Origin: a bacterium
Lineage (GTDB): Bacteria > Vulcanimicrobiota > Xenobia > Xenobiales > Xenobiaceae
Length of the DNA stretch: 37,778 nt
Assembly (NCBI GenBank): GCA_030535355.1
Contig: JAUNIO010000026.1
Location: 1 to 37,778 of the forward strand
Direction of reading: 5' to 3'
Made by a program: the position numbers and the translations under genes. Positions 7,187-15,378 of the stretch are shown piece by piece. Each line of letters opens with the position of its first letter. The stretch's first letter is position 1. The notes under the pieces are model-generated. The model saw nothing but the letters and a program-made list of their open reading frames with translations. It was not told the DNA's origin and did no database searches.

Positions 7187-8392
7187 TTATCCGACGTATA
7201 TTCTTAAGCCGGCAATTATAGTCTGTTTTATGGCCTCAACTTGTTCTTCGTAAGCGGAAGTTCCTTTAAGCACTTCCATTAACGGCTTGCGCAGACAGGC
7301 GACGCGCCAAGGCGAAAGTTTGTAAAGAGTATCGCCATCAATATAGTCAAAGCCGTCACGGTTGTTTTCGATGCGGGAACAAATGTTCTTATAACGCTGG
7401 CTGTCTTTGAAAGACTTATACCATTCGTTGGCACTGCCTTTTTTGTACGGAGCTTCGAGCAAAATAACAAAGTCAGGACCCATGGCAGGATTAAGAGGCT
7501 CGATCCTGTGATCTTTGCAATCGTAAATTATCCCGGCGAACAGCCCCGGCCTCCACGGTTCAAAGCCGTTGGCCCATTTTTCCCCGTTTACCCATTTTTC
7601 CGGGTCATTGCCGAAAAAGTCAATGCCAATTCGTCCCCAGCGTTTTTTCGATTCGGGACTGTATCCGGATTCGGAAAAACTGCAGCCTGCGATCTCCGGT
7701 ACAACCTCGTCCCAGGGCAAACTCGCCAATTCACCGAAAATACCGCTGATTGTCGGCAGAAAATGTACGCCGGACCAATAAAAAGCCAATCCGTCAACAT
7801 CGATTGCGGATAAACTGCCCATGCCCTTTTCCTCCATATACGCTAAAAAATGCTGCAATATTTCCTTGGCAAAGCTGCCTTCTTCTATGTTACCGCTGTC
7901 GTTGAAAATGACTGTCATTTTGTAAATATCCGACCACAAAAGACTTATATCGGTATTCTCTTTTTGCGTCCATTGATTTTTGCTTAGGGTGACTAACACC
8001 GCGTAATGCTCATATTCGCTTAAATACTCATCGTCTTTATAGGTTTTCATTTGGTCCGGGTGAAGCCCGGCATTGATTTTATGCTCGCAGACAAAACACA
8101 GGTCTTTTCTGTTCCGGCGTTTAACCACAATTTTCAGATCAGGGCGTTTGCCTGACTGAAGAGTCCACTGGGTATTGATCTCGTCCGGTTCATCCCATTG
8201 GTCATTGAGCAGCTGAAGCTTTTGCCGGCTTTGATCGTTCAGCACTTTGTTCAGCAGGCGGACATATTCCAAGGCATATCCGTCTATATTGCGGAGCAGC
8301 CAGGCGAACAGTTCGGTTAGGTAATTTTCTTCCGGCTTCTGGTTCTCTTTAGGACTGTATTTGCCCAACGCGGCAAAGATAGAATCTTCCAA
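7187..8392 (-). CDS. PD-(D/E)XK nuclease-superfamily protein
   Basis: A 401-aa protein from the TTG at 8392, chosen because GGGAGG lies 8 bases upstream; the same frame is open to 8548, but that stretch holds the promoter. The N-terminal 120 residues carry a complete PD-(D/E)XK set: Glu27 in NYLTELFAWLL, Asp85 in KRPDLKIVV, Glu103 and Lys105 in VCEHKI, Gln114 in HPDQMKTY. The helical and Trp-rich C-terminal 250 residues (FWSGVHFLP, KWANGFEPWRPGLF) are not recognised and may bind a target or partner. Similar stand-alone proteins are annotated as PD-(D/E)XK family proteins, often near phage defence genes. It stands alone, with its own promoter and palindromic operator, which suggests controlled expression of a potentially toxic nuclease. 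Confidence 0.75.
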   Translation of the reverse strand: MEDSIFAALGKYSPKENQKPEENYLTELFAWLLRNIDGYALEYVRLLNKVLNDQSRQKLQLLNDQWDEPDEINTQWTLQSGKRPDLKIVVKRRNRKDLCFVCEHKINAGLHPDQMKTYKDDEYLSEYEHYAVLVTLSKNQWTQKENTDISLLWSDIYKMTVIFNDSGNIEEGSFAKEILQHFLAYMEEKGMGSLSAIDVDGLAFYWSGVHFLPTISGIFGELASLPWDEVVPEIAGCSFSESGYSPESKKRWGRIGIDFFGNDPEKWVNGEKWANGFEPWRPGLFAGIIYDCKDHRIEPLNPAMGPDFVILLEAPYKKGSANEWYKSFKDSQRYKNICSRIENNRDGFDYIDGDTLYKLSPWRVACLRKPLMEVLKGTSAYEEQVEAIKQTIIAGLRIYVG

Positions 8393-8418
8393 GTTTTCAG
8401 CCTCCCTCTGACAGCAAT

Positions 8419-8446
8419 TATATAATGCATATATACGCATTATATA
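8419..8446. promoter_or_regulatory. palindromic operator over the -10 of the PD-(D/E)XK gene
   Basis: A perfect 10-bp inverted repeat, TATATAATGC (8419-8428) and GCATTATATA (8437-8446), with an 8-base spacer. On the minus strand it contains TATAAT (8444-8439) with an upstream TGC giving an extended -10 character; the -35 is weak. The predicted leader is about 40 bases to the TTG at 8392. A second inverted repeat, TAGTATA / TATACTA, lies upstream at 8575-8581 and 8594-8600. Confidence 0.55.
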
Positions 8447-8622
8447 GCATATTCCTGCTTGTGTGATTAAAATGTATTTACGAATGGCAAAAAAAAACAC
8501 CATATTTTTCATCTGCCGGCGCTGCTTCAGTATAACCGGGTTCGGCACAGGACATTCCGACGGTCGGAACTACTTAGTATACTTTCACTAAGATATACTA
8601 TACTGAGGTTTAAGACTGCTGC

Positions 8623-11202
8623 TTAAAAGTGTTGACTGTCACTGCTGCCGCTCTGGGACAGCTGCCTGCCGATCCACTGCATCAGCACATCCACGATATA
8701 GGCCTGCTCCTCCTCGCTCAGGTCCCTGCCCTGGGCGATCCCGTGCCACTTTTCCAGACAGCCGCGGCAGCAGGTAGCGGTAGCGTGCTGGGCTAGGAAT
8801 ACGGGATGGCCTTGAGGAGCGCCGCGCATGGGCGTCTGTTTACCATCGTTCTGAGGCGCTGCTGGAGCTAATCTGTTGCGCACAAAAGCCGCGGCATGAG
8901 CGCGGACAGCATCCCTACCCTTTTCTCGGCAATAGGCCTTATCAGCGTCGGTCAGCTGGAAGCGGCTGCGGAACTCAGACTTGGCGATCCGCTCGAACAG
9001 ATCGGTTTGCAGCCACTGCCCATGGCCTAATGGCAGCGCCGCAGGCCGCCTGGGGCTGGTACTTCTGAGCCGTTCTGCCAGCAGGGTATTTCGCTTGTCC
9101 ACGGTCACGTTTTTAACCGCTATGGAAACAGCTTTTTTCGTGCCCACCATGACCAGCACTTTTTTGGCCCGGGTTACTCCCGTATAAATGAGGTTGCGCT
9201 GCAGCATGACATAATGCGTCATCAGTATCGGCATGACCACTATCGGATACTCTGATCCCTGAGACTTGTGAATGGTCGCCGCGTAAGCGAGAACCAGCTC
9301 GTCCAGCTCGCTCACATCGTAGGTGACTTCCCGCCCTTCGAAGTTCACAGTCAGCTCCCTGTCTTCCAGGTTAACCGATGATACTGCACCAATATCTCCG
9401 TTGAAGACTTCCTTTTCATAGTTGTTGCGTATCTGCATCACCTTATCGGACCTGCGGTATTCCACACCGCCCTGACGCAGGCCATTGCTTTCGGGATTGA
9501 CAGCAGCCTGAAGCGCCTGATTGAGACTGGCAGTGCCTACTGCGCCGCGCTGCATGGGAGTCAGTACCTGAATGGAGGATGGCGGGACTTTGTAATAACG
9601 CGGGAGCCGGTCTCTTACCAGCTCTACGATTTCTTGAGCGGCTTCTTCTGGGTCTTCGCGCTCTCTGAAGAAAAAGTCGGTGTCTTTGCCGTTGCTCAGA
9701 TCGGGCATCTGCCCCTTGTTGATGAGGTGAGCGTTGGTAATTATGCGCGAAGCTGCTGCCTGGCGGAATATTTTCGTTAGGCGAACAACAGGATAAGCGC
9801 CGCTGTCGATGACATCGCGCAGGACGTTGCCTGCCCCAACTGAGGGAAGCTGGTCAATATCTCCAACCAAGATAAGGGTCATGGAATCCGGCAGAGCCCG
9901 CAGCAGAGCGTACATGAGCATGATGTCGATCATTGAACATTCATCGACGATGAGCACATCGCCGTGCAGCGGCTTTTCCTCATTGCGCTGATAGCCTTCC
10001 GGAGGCTTGAATTCCAGCAGGCGGTGGATGGTTTTGGCTTCCATTCCCGTCGCCTCGGACATTCTTTTGGCGGCCCGGCCCGTGGGGGCGGCCAGGAGCA
10101 CGGCTGCCCCGGCTGAGCGGAAGGCGCTGATGATCCCCAGCGTGGTTGTGGTTTTGCCTGTGCCTGGCCCTCCTGTGAGAATGAGCACCTTGCTTTGGAC
10201 AGCTTGGGTGATAGCTTCCAGCTGTACGGGATCGTAAGTTATAGAATCAGCGCGGCCGATCTGGTCCGGCAAGCTTTCGGCGTTAATCTGCACAGTGCGG
10301 GAGGCTGAGAATATCTCTTTTAGCCGTTTGGCTGTGCCGGCTTCCGCAAAATAGAAGGGCGGCAGGTAAATTGCCATCCCGTCATCCGCGTTGGGCAGGG
10401 ATTCCGTGATGATGTCCTCTGCGTGGATCATTTCCTCCAGCGCTTCGGCAAGAAGGGATTCCTCTACATCGAGAAGTTCTGTGCCCGCCTTGATCAGCTG
10501 GCTGTGCAAAGCGTAGCAGTGCCCGGCGTCGGCGAGGCGGTTCAGCGCGTACAGCAGGCCGCTGCGCAGTCTGACATACTTTTCTTTCTCAAAACCCAGC
10601 TTTTCCGCGATGGCATCGGCAGTCTTGAAACCGATGCCCCAGATATCGTCGGCCAGGCGGTAGGGATTTTCCTGAACGATTTGGATGCTCTCGCTGCCAT
10701 AGGTTTTCCAGATTTTGGTGGCGTGGGAGGTGGAGACGTTATGGCCTTGCAGGAAGACCATGATGTTTTTTATCTCCTTTTGCTCTGCCCACGATTTCTT
10801 GATGCGCTCTACCCTAACTTTGCCTATGCCGGGAACGCGGATGAGATCGTCGGGATTCTCTTCAATGACATTGAGAGTTTCCGGGCCGAATTCTTTAACG
10901 ATGCGTTTGGCGAAGGTCGGGCCTATGCCTTTGACCAGCCCGGAACCCAGATACTTTTCTATGCCGTAAGCGGTGGCAGGGAGCGTTTCTTCGAACGTCT
11001 CGATGACGAACTGCTGTCCGTATTTGGCATCCACTTTCCACATACCGGTCAGGGACAAGACGGAACCGACGTGGACTTCCGGCATAGCGCCGACCACGGT
11101 GACGAGTTCTTTGTAGCCTTTGACTTTGCATTTGATGACCGTATAGCCGTTTTGCTCGTTTTGATATGTAATGCGCTCGACTACGCAGCGCAGGCGTTCC
11201 AT
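8623..11202 (-). CDS. recD2: RecD2-type SF1B DNA helicase with C-terminal DUF4186-like domain
   Basis: An 859-aa protein. The N-terminus (RCVVERITYQNEQNGYTVIK) and the helix-hairpin-helix region at 85-135 (GIGPTFAKRI, VPGIGKVRVERI) are typical of RecD2, a 5'-3' helicase acting in DNA repair outside RecBCD. Walker A is GGPGTGKT at 344-351, motif Ia APTGRAAKRM at 372-381, Walker B VDECSM with Asp420/Glu421, then GDIDQLPSVG, and the C-terminal TIHKSQGSEY. After about residue 730 the protein continues for about 120 residues matching DUF4186: DLFERIAKSEFRSRF, DGKQTPMRG, HPVFLAQHATATCCRGCLEK and WH. That domain is usually a separate small protein. GGGGAGG and AGGA precede the ATG. It may have been acquired by fusion; the Cys/His-rich motif suggests metal binding or catalysis. 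Confidence 0.92.
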   Translation of the reverse strand: MERLRCVVERITYQNEQNGYTVIKCKVKGYKELVTVVGAMPEVHVGSVLSLTGMWKVDAKYGQQFVIETFEETLPATAYGIEKYLGSGLVKGIGPTFAKRIVKEFGPETLNVIEENPDDLIRVPGIGKVRVERIKKSWAEQKEIKNIMVFLQGHNVSTSHATKIWKTYGSESIQIVQENPYRLADDIWGIGFKTADAIAEKLGFEKEKYVRLRSGLLYALNRLADAGHCYALHSQLIKAGTELLDVEESLLAEALEEMIHAEDIITESLPNADDGMAIYLPPFYFAEAGTAKRLKEIFSASRTVQINAESLPDQIGRADSITYDPVQLEAITQAVQSKVLILTGGPGTGKTTTTLGIISAFRSAGAAVLLAAPTGRAAKRMSEATGMEAKTIHRLLEFKPPEGYQRNEEKPLHGDVLIVDECSMIDIMLMYALLRALPDSMTLILVGDIDQLPSVGAGNVLRDVIDSGAYPVVRLTKIFRQAAASRIITNAHLINKGQMPDLSNGKDTDFFFREREDPEEAAQEIVELVRDRLPRYYKVPPSSIQVLTPMQRGAVGTASLNQALQAAVNPESNGLRQGGVEYRRSDKVMQIRNNYEKEVFNGDIGAVSSVNLEDRELTVNFEGREVTYDVSELDELVLAYAATIHKSQGSEYPIVVMPILMTHYVMLQRNLIYTGVTRAKKVLVMVGTKKAVSIAVKNVTVDKRNTLLAERLRSTSPRRPAALPLGHGQWLQTDLFERIAKSEFRSRFQLTDADKAYCREKGRDAVRAHAAAFVRNRLAPAAPQNDGKQTPMRGAPQGHPVFLAQHATATCCRGCLEKWHGIAQGRDLSEEEQAYIVDVLMQWIGRQLSQSGSSDSQHF

Positions 11203-11368
11203 GTTCCTGTGGCCTCCCCGCAGATCGTTTCTTATTATTTTACATTTTTACATATAAGTTTACGCTATATGGAGATAATAGTATAGCATATTCATTAATA
11301 TAGCTAACAATACGGTAAACTGCTATAATGACTCAGCGAAAAATATGGCATGAAAGTTTTGTATAGAA

Positions 11369-12583
11369 ATGGATAGAGAAGCGAGCAGCCGAAAACAGCT
11401 TTGCCCGTATTGCGGCCAGAGCGCACTAGAATTAGCAGAAGACAGCAAAATAGATTTGCCCTGCTCAGAGCAAGAAAAAGCCGCCATCAATACGGTCAAC
11501 AAAATGCTTCAAGAGGCGGGGATGGATCCTTTGTCTTTGGCTGATGAGGAGGAAGACGAGCTGGGCAGGACTTATTTATGCTCTAACTGCGGCAGTCTTA
11601 TCAGCGCTTCTCAGCTGGAGGAAATGAAAGATGCAGGAGGATCGGCGCTTAGCTCTTCCTCTGCCATAGACCGCGAAGCTGCGGCCAGCTCTGCCGAAAT
11701 TGTCGATTCAGCTTGGCAGCTCATGCAGAAATCATATTGGGAAAAAGCAGCCGCAGTTTTAGCGCCTCCCTATCCGCCATTTCACGCTTTGGAGTGCGCA
11801 GTATATCTCAGTGTCTGCCAAATGGCGCCTGAGTTTTTGCAAGAGTACGCTATGTACACGCGCTGCGAACAGCTATATATGTTAAGTGAAAATCTCAAGA
11901 AGATCGATAAATTTTTGCCCAAGGAACCTCACGGTCATCCTAAATGTGATGTTTATACAATTTTACAGAGAGTGCATCAGGCTTTAATGCTGCTGGGGAC
12001 TCTGACGCTGCACTGCGCTACCAATTATGATATAAAAAGCCGTATCATAGACAGGACCAATTGCAAACGCTGCGAGGTCCTCGTCGTTTTTGCTGAATAT
12101 CTGGAATCTCGGGGTGCAGATGCTCGGCATGGCACGGGTTATCTTAAAATGGCCGCTGAACTTTATCACAAATGCCTGGAAGCCGCCCGGGAAAGATATT
12201 GTCATATCATTTTGAGCAGAGAAATCAACAAATTGCAGATTCCTCCCCAAATGCGCCGGCATATCAAGGCCAAGATTGCTGAGCTGAATAAAGCCATAAG
12301 TGAAAGGGACGCCAAGTTTACCCCCCGCCAGCCCCTGCCCGATCCTAAAATAATGCCCACCTGGCTGCTCTACTTATTGTCGTATTCTCCGGCAATATTG
12401 CTGTGCTTTCCGTTATTTGTGGATGATAAATTGCTTAATACTGTGCTTAGAACTACGCTGTCAGCCAACAGTTTTGGCCATAATTTAGAGTATTATATAA
12501 TGAACGGCTATTTACCCGCCATGCTTGCGGTCTTCTCTTTTGTAGCCGGTGCCGTTCTTTATAAACTGTATTATAACAAATGA
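11369..12583 (+). CDS. zinc-ribbon protein with two C-terminal membrane helices
   Basis: A 404-aa protein not assigned to a named family. The N-terminus has a split zinc ribbon: CPYC at 12-15 and CSNC at 71-74. A low-complexity Ser/Ala stretch (about 88-110) leads into a helical middle with several further cysteines. Two hydrophobic segments close the protein (about 348-368 and 384-401), so it should be anchored with the ribbon in the cytoplasm. The start has no good ribosome binding site. It lies 109 bp upstream of four Sel1-repeat proteins on the same strand, each with one N-terminal hydrophobic segment, so a shared membrane function is plausible. The YWEKAAAVL segment near residue 123 suggests a TPR-like helical fold. 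Confidence 0.75.
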   Translation: MDREASSRKQLCPYCGQSALELAEDSKIDLPCSEQEKAAINTVNKMLQEAGMDPLSLADEEEDELGRTYLCSNCGSLISASQLEEMKDAGGSALSSSSAIDREAAASSAEIVDSAWQLMQKSYWEKAAAVLAPPYPPFHALECAVYLSVCQMAPEFLQEYAMYTRCEQLYMLSENLKKIDKFLPKEPHGHPKCDVYTILQRVHQALMLLGTLTLHCATNYDIKSRIIDRTNCKRCEVLVVFAEYLESRGADARHGTGYLKMAAELYHKCLEAARERYCHIILSREINKLQIPPQMRRHIKAKIAELNKAISERDAKFTPRQPLPDPKIMPTWLLYLLSYSPAILLCFPLFVDDKLLNTVLRTTLSANSFGHNLEYYIMNGYLPAMLAVFSFVAGAVLYKLYYNK

Positions 12584-12692
12584 TTTGGGTTCTGGGCCTA
12601 GGGCGGTCCATATGTATCCGGGCGATTGTCTGGGCGGCTATATGTGTTTATCCTGCATTTTATTTAGCATATGCTGACATGAGGCTGACATT

Positions 12693-13448
12693 ATGAAAAA
12701 GCTGACCATATTTAGCATCATTTTATTCGCGGTCCTCTCCGCCATATTATTAGCTATCATCTTCTATCCCGGTCACGCAAGTGGCATGATATACGATATT
12801 GAGGAATACAAATTGCTTAAAAGGGCCGGGCAGGGCGATGTCTCAGCGCAATGCAGCTTAGGCAGGCATTATGAGCGCCCTTCGGCTGATTTCTTTGAGA
12901 TAGGTGTTTTGGGGGGCGCTGTTAAGAAACCAAACTACCAGCAGGCGCTTATTTGGTACCGCAAAGCTGCCGAGCAAGGCAACAGCTACGCGCAATACCG
13001 ATTAGGTGAGTTCTATGAAAAAGGAACGGCTGTGAAAAAGGATATTAAACAGGCGATCCTTTGGTTCGGCAAATCAGCCGCGTGCGGTTCAGATTTTGCC
13101 CAAATACGTCTAGTCAAACTCCATATCGAAGCCATAAATGCCAATAATATCCGGCAGGATGATTGGTTTCGCCAGGGTGCTGCAGAAGGATACGCTGTTT
13201 GTCAGTATCAGCTTGCTTTATGTTATAAATATGGTCAGGGCGTAAAGAAGGATTATAAAGAGGCGGCTCGCTGGTTTCGCCAGGGTGCTGATAACGGCGA
13301 TTATGACTGCCAGTATGAGCTGGGACGCTGCTATGCCCAAGGCGAAGGCGTCAGCCGCGACCTCGCACAGGCGGTTTTTTGGTACCGTGAAGCCGCTGAA
13401 CAGGGTCATGCAGACGCTCAGAAAGCGCTGAAAGCTATGGGTAAATAA
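12693..13448 (+). CDS. Sel1-like repeat protein A1
   Basis: A 251-aa protein with an uncleaved-looking hydrophobic N-terminus (residues 4-26, then YPGHASGMIYDI) and about five Sel1-like repeats (AQYRLGEFYEKG, CQYQLALCYKYGQGV, CQYELGRCYAQGEGV, each followed by D..QA..W(F/Y)). SLR solenoids bind other proteins; in bacteria they often act in secretion, envelope or host interaction. The repeats form a domain outside or beneath the membrane depending on topology, which the sequence does not settle. It is paralogous to the protein at 14610 (shared YPG..xGMxYDI..Y.L.K.A..GDV.AQ start). The ATG has GAGG 8 bases upstream. Some repeats have Cys where SLRs usually have Ala or Gly. Confidence 0.85.
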   Translation: MKKLTIFSIILFAVLSAILLAIIFYPGHASGMIYDIEEYKLLKRAGQGDVSAQCSLGRHYERPSADFFEIGVLGGAVKKPNYQQALIWYRKAAEQGNSYAQYRLGEFYEKGTAVKKDIKQAILWFGKSAACGSDFAQIRLVKLHIEAINANNIRQDDWFRQGAAEGYAVCQYQLALCYKYGQGVKKDYKEAARWFRQGADNGDYDCQYELGRCYAQGEGVSRDLAQAVFWYREAAEQGHADAQKALKAMGK

Positions 13449-13514
13449 TCCTGCAACCGATTTGCTTAAACGGAACATTGGCTTGAAGTAACGGAACTGA
13501 AGAAAGATATCCAA

Positions 13515-14489
13515 ATGAATCAGAAACAAATAAAAATGAAGTGCCTTACAGCAGCTCTTATAGCGGCTGATATAGTGTTGGCCCTTATAATAGGCATAGT
13601 TACCTATTATTCTGTGCTGGAGCCGGCTGCGGAATTTTATGCGTATAAGCCACTGGCAGTTCTTGGCCATGCTGGCTCGCAATTTAAGATAACGCGTTTG
13701 AGTTTTGGGAATATGGACATTCTCAGCGACAGCGAGAAGATGATGTGGCTGCGCAAAGCTGCTGAACGGGGCCATGCTAACGCTCAGCGCGATCTGGCCT
13801 ATTGCTTATCGAAACAGAAAGACTTTAAACAGGCAGTGCATTGGTATCTTAAAGGCGCGGAGCAAGGCGATAAAGACTGCCAAAGGCACCTAATCCACTA
13901 CTATATCTCTACCTGCGGCATGGATAACGGCCTCAGGCAGCAGGTGCTCAGTTTTTATCGCCAGGGTGCCGAAAAGGGTGATGTAAAGTGCCTTTATCAA
14001 TTAGGCCTGTGCTATCAGTTTGGAGACGGTCTCCCCCAAGATACGGGCCAGGCCCTACGCTGTTTTCGCAAAATCACTGAGCATAGCGCTGAATTAAGCA
14101 CTGTGCGAGAGGATGTGTGGTACAAGGGAAAGTGCGCTTATCGGTTAGGCTTGTACTATAAACTGGGATACGGCGTGCCCAAGGACCTGAAAGAGGCGGC
14201 CAAGTGGTTTCGCGCCGGCGCTGATTTAAATAGTTCCGGCTGCCAGTTTCAATTAGCTCAGTGCTATAAATACGGATACGGCGTGAATAAAGACCTGAAA
14301 CAGGCAGTCAGTTGGTTAAAAAAAGCTGCTGACGCCAAGCACATGGGCGCTCAGTATAATTTAGGCCAGTGCTATGAATTAGGTTTAGGTGTGCAGAAAG
14401 ATCGGAAACAGGCCATAGACTGGTATCGCCAAGCCGCTGAACAAGGCAATAGCGGGGCGAAAACGGCTTTGGCCAGACTGGAAAAATAG
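13515..14489 (+). CDS. Sel1-like repeat protein B1
   Basis: A 324-aa protein with one N-terminal hydrophobic segment (about residues 11-29) and about seven Sel1-like repeats from residue 76 to the end, such as CLYQLGLCYQFGDG, CQFQLAQCYKYGYGV and AQYNLGQCYELGLGV. It is the paralogue of the protein at 15379: repeat order, spacing and the last about 50 residues (HMGAQYNLGQCYELGLGVQK...AIDWYRQAA) are nearly the same. Function is unknown; a protein-binding scaffold at the envelope is the simplest reading. Gap to A1 is 66 bp, and the ribosome binding site is weak (AAGAAAG), so translation may depend on an mRNA shared with A1. Confidence 0.85.
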   Translation: MNQKQIKMKCLTAALIAADIVLALIIGIVTYYSVLEPAAEFYAYKPLAVLGHAGSQFKITRLSFGNMDILSDSEKMMWLRKAAERGHANAQRDLAYCLSKQKDFKQAVHWYLKGAEQGDKDCQRHLIHYYISTCGMDNGLRQQVLSFYRQGAEKGDVKCLYQLGLCYQFGDGLPQDTGQALRCFRKITEHSAELSTVREDVWYKGKCAYRLGLYYKLGYGVPKDLKEAAKWFRAGADLNSSGCQFQLAQCYKYGYGVNKDLKQAVSWLKKAADAKHMGAQYNLGQCYELGLGVQKDRKQAIDWYRQAAEQGNSGAKTALARLEK

Positions 14490-14609
14490 CTTTGCGCTGA
14501 AGCGGCGGCCTCATCTCCCCTCTTCTGGGCGGCTGTGAATAATCTGGGCTGATTAACGCTGATTATATAATCTGTTGCTTAGGCTCAATACTGATATAAG
14601 GCAGACACT

Positions 14610-15344
14610 ATGAGTAAGTTAATAAAGTTTAGTATTGTTTTATTCGTTATTTCTCTATGCTCAGGCTTGATTGTCATCTTATATCCTGGCCGCTTAGGCG
14701 GCATGATGTACGATATCAGGGGATATGGGCTGCAAAAAAAGGCAAAGCGCGGCGATGTCGGCGCGCAATATAACTTAGGCAAGCATTATGCCCATCCTCC
14801 GTTCACTATTGAAGCTAATGAACAGCAGGCAGCCTTTTGGTATCTCCAAGCTGCTGAGCAAGGTTACTGTATGGCGCAATGGGATATAGCGGAGCGCTAT
14901 TCTAGAGGAGCAGGAGTCGAACAGGACCTTAAACAAGCTATGTTTTGGTACAGTAAAGCAGCGGCACAAGATTTACCGATGGCCCAAAAAAAGTTAGCTG
15001 AGCTCTATAACAGTGAAATAGATGCAGATAAAATTCTTAATAAGCAGGCCAGTTGGTTTCACTATAGTGCTGAATCGGGCAATGCGGACTGCCAGTGTCA
15101 GTTAGCATTATGCTATATGTTGGGCCATGGTGTAAATCAAGACTATAAAGAAGCTGCCCACTGGTTTCGCCAAGGGGCTGAGAGCGGAAACGCCGTCTGC
15201 CAGTATCAGCTGGGCTGCTGCTATGCTAATGGCTTAGGCGTCAGCCGTGATCTTAGTCAGGCGGTTATTTGGTATAGCGAAGCCGCTGATCAGGGCCATG
15301 AAGAAGCGAAAAAAGCTCTGCAGACTCTAGGACAACAGCTCTAA
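14610..15344 (+). CDS. Sel1-like repeat protein A2
   Basis: A 244-aa protein with a hydrophobic N-terminus (about residues 5-25) and about five Sel1-like repeats. It aligns with A1 from the first residue (FSIVLF, ILYPGRLGGMMYDI, KRGDVGAQYNLGKHY) through the last repeats (CQYQLGCCYANGLGVSRDLSQAVIWYSEAADQGH). It is the second copy of the duplicated two-gene unit. The 120-bp gap before it, the largest in the cluster, could hold its own promoter. AAGG lies 9 bases before the ATG. Confidence 0.85.
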   Translation: MSKLIKFSIVLFVISLCSGLIVILYPGRLGGMMYDIRGYGLQKKAKRGDVGAQYNLGKHYAHPPFTIEANEQQAAFWYLQAAEQGYCMAQWDIAERYSRGAGVEQDLKQAMFWYSKAAAQDLPMAQKKLAELYNSEIDADKILNKQASWFHYSAESGNADCQCQLALCYMLGHGVNQDYKEAAHWFRQGAESGNAVCQYQLGCCYANGLGVSRDLSQAVIWYSEAADQGHEEAKKALQTLGQQL

Positions 15345-15378
15345 GTTTGGCGCTGAGGGGCAGAAAGATTATCTTACC

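Noticed and set aside
10423-11286. 287-aa plus-strand open frame opposite recD2
   Set aside because: It is antisense to strongly conserved RecD2 coding sequence and shows no domain; a shadow of the codon bias.
14308-14514. Short minus-strand open frames within the Sel1 cluster
   Set aside because: They run opposite intact Sel1-repeat genes and carry no ribosome binding site or recognisable domain.
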